A stretch of 9,211 nt of DNA, taken from assembly GCA_029859555.1 (NCBI GenBank), contig JAOUCV010000067.1:1-9211 (forward strand). Reading direction: 5' to 3'. Position 1 is the stretch's first letter. The number at the start of each line of letters is the position of its first letter. Source of the DNA: Gammaproteobacteria bacterium. Its GTDB lineage: Bacteria; Pseudomonadota; Gammaproteobacteria; UBA9214. Below the pieces are notes generated by a model. That model made no database searches, was not told the origin of the DNA, and worked only from the letters and a program-made list of their open reading frames with translations. The translations under genes and the position numbers were made by a program. This document shows positions 6,810 to 9,211 of this stretch, piece after piece.

Positions 6810-7697
6810 ATGTCAGAAGAAAACAGTCAATACCGCATAGACAAGCAGCTGGCGCGACGGTCATTTGACCGGGCGGCGGATACCTATGACAGCGTTGCCG
6901 AGTTGCAGTATGAAATTGGTGACCGCATGGTCGAGCGGCTGGATTACATTCGCCAGCAGCCACGCCGGATTCTCGATTTGGGTGCCGGCACCGGTTTTTT
7001 TACAGCGGTGCTGTTAAAGCGCTATCGCAAGGCAGATATTGTGGCGCTGGATATTGCCGAGCGCATGCTGCAGCGCGTGCAGGGGCGTGGTGGCTGGTTT
7101 CGCAAGCCACAGTGTGTGTGTGCTGATGCCGAGACATTGCCATTTGCGGATGACAGCTTTGATTTTATTTTCTCCAACCTGATGCTGCAGTGGTGTACCG
7201 ACCTGGAATCAACATTGAGGGAGCTGCGCCGGGTGCTGGCGCCCGGCGGACTGTTGATGTTCACCACCTTTGGCCCCGACACCCTGATGGAGCTGCGTGC
7301 CAGCTGGGAAGCGGTGGATGGCTACACGCATGTAAATTCGTTTGTTGATCTGCATGATGTCGGCGACACGCTGCTTGCTACACAGTGGGCTGAACCGGTA
7401 ATGGACTCGGAACGTATTACCGTCACCTATCGCGAGCTGCGCACCCTGATGCGCGAGCTGAAACATATTGGTGCGCATAACGTAACCGCTGGCCGCGCGC
7501 GTGGTCTGACCGGCAAACAGCAGATGCAGCAACTGGCGAAGGCCTACGAAGGTTTTCGTGAGGACGGTGTACTGCCGGCCAGTTATGAAGTGGTCTATGG
7601 GCATGCCTGGTCACCGCTCAACAAGCACGCGAGCACCGCTAACGAGGTTTCGCTGGCAAGCCTGCAGCCACCCGGGCCCGCTGGCAGCCATGACTGA
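6810..7697 (+). CDS. bioC: Malonyl-[acyl-carrier protein] O-methyltransferase
   Basis: BioC uses S-adenosylmethionine to methylate the free carboxyl of malonyl-ACP, disguising it so that fatty-acid synthesis can extend it to pimeloyl-ACP methyl ester. The product has 295 residues (E. coli BioC 251). Seen: an N-terminal RRSFDRAADTYD block typical of BioC, the class I SAM-binding motif ILDLGAGTG (54-62), the acidic ALD at the end of strand 2 (Asp81), SNLMLQWCTD (122-131, compare SNLAVQWC in E. coli), LRELRRVLAPGGLLMFTTFGPDTL, and LKHIGAHN. The ATG at 6810 has only a weak GAG upstream. A TTG at 6783 in the same frame overlaps the bioH stop (TTGA) and would add nine residues. Family length favours 6810. 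The gene ends inside bioD (8-nt overlap). A C-terminal tail of about 25 residues beyond the conserved domain looks unstructured. Confidence 0.95.
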   Translation: MSEENSQYRIDKQLARRSFDRAADTYDSVAELQYEIGDRMVERLDYIRQQPRRILDLGAGTGFFTAVLLKRYRKADIVALDIAERMLQRVQGRGGWFRKPQCVCADAETLPFADDSFDFIFSNLMLQWCTDLESTLRELRRVLAPGGLLMFTTFGPDTLMELRASWEAVDGYTHVNSFVDLHDVGDTLLATQWAEPVMDSERITVTYRELRTLMRELKHIGAHNVTAGRARGLTGKQQMQQLAKAYEGFREDGVLPASYEVVYGHAWSPLNKHASTANEVSLASLQPPGPAGSHD

Positions 7698-8361
7698 ATG
7701 CCGTGGTTATTTTATTACCGGCACCGATACCGGCGTTGGTAAAACTGCAGTGACGCTGGGGCTGATGCAGGTCATGCAGGCTCGCGGCTGCCGGGTCGCG
7801 GCGATGAAGCCGGTGGCGTCCGGCGGCGAAATGACTGCGGCCGGCCTGCGCAATAATGATGCTTTGCTACTGCAACAGCAGGCCTCTGTTGAGCTGGACT
7901 ATGCACAGCTTAACCCCTATTGCTTTGCACCCCCGATCGCCCCGCATATTGCGGCCGAGGAGGCTGGTGTGCGCATAGATATCCATAAAATATACAATAA
8001 ATACAATGAGATAAGAATATTGTCAGACTGTGTGCTGGTTGAGGGTGCGGGTGGCTGGCAGGTACCGCTGAATGCCGAGGAAACCCTGGCTGACCTGGCA
8101 GTGGCGCTGGATCTGAAGGTGATTCTGGTGGTCGCTATCCGGCTGGGCTGCCTGAATCATGCCTTGCTGACTGCAGAATCCATTATCAATAGTGGTTGTG
8201 GGCTGGCCGGCTGGGTTGCCAACCATATTTTGCCTGCCTCGGAAGCTGCTGCTGCCAATGTCCGGGAACTGGACCTGCGGCTGGCATGTCCAAGACTCGG
8301 ATCCATTACATATAATGAGGGGATTTCCGCCAAATTCGTGGCGGATTGCCTGTCAGATTAA
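7690..8361 (+). CDS. bioD: ATP-dependent dethiobiotin synthetase
   Basis: BioD closes the ureido ring of 7,8-diaminopelargonate with CO2 and ATP to form dethiobiotin, the substrate of BioB. The 223-residue product (E. coli 225) has the P-loop GTDTGVGKT (11-19), MKPVASGGE with Lys40, LRNNDALLLQ, LNPYCFAPPIAPHIAA, VEGAGGW (117-123), VVAIRLGCLNHALLTAESI and GWVANHI. The ATG lies inside the last codons of bioC (overlap 7690-7697), so bioD is translationally coupled. Codons 96-110 form an AT-rich patch with four ATA and one AGA codon, unlike the rest of the operon, at a position that is variable in the family. It is the last gene of the biotin operon. No bioA is adjacent. Confidence 0.96.
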   Translation: MTECRGYFITGTDTGVGKTAVTLGLMQVMQARGCRVAAMKPVASGGEMTAAGLRNNDALLLQQQASVELDYAQLNPYCFAPPIAPHIAAEEAGVRIDIHKIYNKYNEIRILSDCVLVEGAGGWQVPLNAEETLADLAVALDLKVILVVAIRLGCLNHALLTAESIINSGCGLAGWVANHILPASEAAAANVRELDLRLACPRLGSITYNEGISAKFVADCLSD

Positions 8362-8362
8362 C

Positions 8363-8378
8363 CAGGTGTGAATACCTG
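8363..8378 (+). terminator. Weak hairpin after bioD (possible terminator)
   Basis: CAGGT (8363-8367) pairs with ACCTG (8374-8378) around a 6-nt loop, directly after the bioD stop and followed by an imperfect T-rich stretch (TATTTTACT). The stem is only 5 bp and the T-run is broken, so it is a poor intrinsic terminator. It is listed because no better 3' end is visible before the next promoter. Confidence 0.25.
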
Positions 8379-8392
8379 ACTATTTTACTCAA

Positions 8393-8421
8393 TTGAATCT
8401 TAGAGAACTCTAATATAATAT
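8393..8421 (+). promoter_or_regulatory. Sigma70-type promoter for the DUF2244/cox genes
   Basis: An abrupt AT-rich island in a GC-rich window contains TTGAAT (8393-8398) as -35. For the -10 there are two overlapping options: a perfect TATAAT at 8414-8419 (15-nt spacer, short) or TAATAT at 8416-8421 (17-nt spacer). Either gives a transcription start near 8427 and a leader of about 40 nt before the ATG at 8466. It lies after bioD and points towards the cox genes, so it probably separates their expression from biotin control. Confidence 0.6.
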
Positions 8422-8465
8422 CTGCGCTCAGTTTTTATGGCGGTCGGGCCGATGCGGCTCTGGGC

Positions 8466-8975
8466 ATGATAGTGGTAGAGCTCGTATTTGATCCATCAGG
8501 CCAGGACTGTCACTGGGTGATTCGTCCGAACCAGTCCCTGTCATGGCAGTGGGCGGTAAGGGTCTATGCACTTATCTCCCTGTGTTGCCTGGGAATTGGC
8601 ATTGCATTTGCCTTGCACGGATTCTGGCCGGTGTTGCCATTTGCCGGTTTTGAAGTTGCTGTGCTGGGGATTGCTTTTTATCTGTGTCTTTCGCGCAGTC
8701 AGGTGCGTGAGGTTGTTTCCGTTAACGCGGAGAAGGTCACAGTAGAAAAAGGGCGTAACAGCCCGCAGGAACATTGGGAATGCCCGCGCGTATGGGCGCG
8801 TGTTTCACTACAGCGTTCCCCGATTGCCTGGTATCCAAGCCGGTTGGCGATAGCCTTCCAGGGCAAGCAGGTAGAAATTGGCAGGTTCCTGGCAGAACAG
8901 GAACGGTGCGAGTTGGCGGATGAGCTTGAACAGACAATCTGCCGCAAAGACTGGCGCCTGACACCGTCCGGTTGA
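8466..8975 (+). CDS. DUF2244 family membrane protein, cox-operon associated
   Basis: This 169-residue protein belongs by pattern to the DUF2244 family, whose biochemical role I do not know. Family hallmarks seen: IRPNQSLSW (19-27), GFWPVLPFAGFEVAVLG (52-68), REVV, GRxxPQEHWECPRVWARVSL (96-115), and GRFLAEQER (139-147). Two membrane helices lie at about 30-50 and 54-75, separated by a short GFWP turn, with a soluble C-terminal domain of roughly 90 residues that should face the cytoplasm. DUF2244 genes are commonly found beside cytochrome c oxidase genes in proteobacteria, and coxB starts 61 nt downstream here, so a role in oxidase assembly or membrane insertion is a reasonable inference only. 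The ATG at 8466 has just a weak GGG upstream. Translation of the 5' leader offers no better start. Confidence 0.85.
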   Translation: MIVVELVFDPSGQDCHWVIRPNQSLSWQWAVRVYALISLCCLGIGIAFALHGFWPVLPFAGFEVAVLGIAFYLCLSRSQVREVVSVNAEKVTVEKGRNSPQEHWECPRVWARVSLQRSPIAWYPSRLAIAFQGKQVEIGRFLAEQERCELADELEQTICRKDWRLTPSG

Positions 8976-8983
8976 CGATTGCA

Positions 8984-9012
8984 CTGAATGGATTTTTGTA
9001 AAAATTTATAAA
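8984..9012 (+). promoter_or_regulatory. Possible promoter in front of coxB
   Basis: CTGAAT (8984-8989) and TATAAA (9007-9012) are 17 nt apart in an AT-rich gap of 61 nt between the DUF2244 gene and coxB. The -10 is good, the -35 is mediocre. TATAAA is part of an 8-nt palindrome, TTTATAAA. The start of transcription would be near 9019, overlapping the region just before the strong Shine-Dalgarno. coxB may therefore have its own promoter in addition to the one at 8393. Confidence 0.4.
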
Positions 9013-9036
9013 CTATTAGTGTTGGGAGATCGATGC

Positions 9037-9211
9037 ATGTTCGCTAAAACGCTTAAAGGCGCCTTGTACAGTTTATGGGGCGCTGTGCTCCTGCTGGGTG
9101 CAGGTAATTCATACGCAGAATATCCAATCAACCTTACCAGGGGCGTGACGGATATCAGCAACAAGGTCTTCGACCTGCATATGCTGATCTTCTGGATCTG
9201 TGTGGTTGCCT
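9037..9211 (+). CDS. coxB: Cytochrome c oxidase subunit II, N-terminal fragment (3' end outside window)
   Basis: CoxB is the membrane-anchored periplasmic subunit that accepts electrons from cytochrome c at the CuA centre. Only the first 58 residues are present. They show a basic start, a hydrophobic stretch (about 8-24) and a likely signal-peptidase site after NSYA (residue 27), then the mature segment LTRGVTDISNKVFDLHMLIFWIC. The GVTxIS...VYDLHMLIFWIC-type sequence is characteristic of the region entering the first transmembrane helix of subunit II. The CuA site lies beyond the window edge and cannot be checked. The ATG at 9037 is preceded by a good GGGAG Shine-Dalgarno (9024-9028, 8 nt spacing). 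The nearby ATG at 9033 is in another frame and stops after four codons. Confidence 0.9.
   Translation, partial: MFAKTLKGALYSLWGAVLLLGAGNSYAEYPINLTRGVTDISNKVFDLHMLIFWICVVA

Noticed and set aside
8448..8462. Short hairpin (GCCG-ATG-CGGC) in the DUF2244 leader as a riboswitch
   Set aside because: Only four to six pairs and no recognisable aptamer; easily due to chance in GC-rich sequence.
9033..9047. ATG at 9033 as coxB start
   Set aside because: Out of frame with the CoxB sequence and terminated after four codons; ATG 9037 has the proper Shine-Dalgarno spacing.
1..9211. A novel defence, mobile or biosynthetic system in the window
   Set aside because: Every sizeable coding region is assigned to a known housekeeping family, no gap exceeds about 105 nt, and there are no integrase, transposase, CRISPR or tRNA-attachment signs. 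Novelty, if any, is confined to the control regions listed in the findings.

Overview
The window is a housekeeping and metabolic stretch of a GC-rich (by eye, high-50s %) gammaproteobacterial chromosome. The assignment rests on three things: close resemblance of UbiA, UbiC, BioB, BioF, BioH, BioC and BioD to the E. coli proteins, the bioB-F-H-C-D gene order known from Pseudomonas and related gammaproteobacteria, and a REP/REPIN-type repeat. The species cannot be named from the sequence alone.

Layout. (1) nt 2-1351: 3' two-thirds of recG (fork-remodelling helicase), truncated by the window edge. (2) nt 1444-2971: ubiC and ubiA, the first two committed steps of ubiquinone synthesis from chorismate. 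(3) nt 2968-3669, minus strand: comF, a zinc-finger/phosphoribosyltransferase-fold protein tied to DNA uptake. Its stop codon overlaps that of ubiA by 4 nt. (4) nt 3670-3745: a compact divergent control region with a recognisable BirA (biotin repressor) operator overlapping a consensus -35 box, followed by a second, unexplained 10-bp dyad running from the -10 box to the bioB start codon. (5) nt 3746-8361: biotin operon bioB-bioF-bioH-bioC-bioD, interrupted between bioB and bioF by a perfect 24-bp inverted repeat that looks like a REPIN. (6) nt 8362-8465: AT-rich gap with a good sigma70-type promoter. (7) nt 8466-9211: a DUF2244 two-helix membrane protein and the start of coxB (cytochrome c oxidase subunit II), presumably the head of an aa3-type oxidase operon.

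How they work together. BioC methylates the malonyl starter so that fatty-acid synthesis can build the pimeloyl chain. BioH removes the methyl ester, BioF makes KAPA, BioD makes dethiobiotin and BioB inserts sulphur. BioA (KAPA to DAPA) is missing here and must lie elsewhere if the pathway is complete. UbiC and UbiA feed the quinone pool of the respiratory chain to which CoxB belongs, but the spacing gives no reason to see a shared operon.

There is no mobile island, CRISPR array, defence system or RNA gene that I can support. The parts most worth a second look are regulatory: the BirA operator that is also the first codons of comF, the second dyad at the bioB start, the REPIN inside the operon, and the in-frame amber junction between bioF and bioH.
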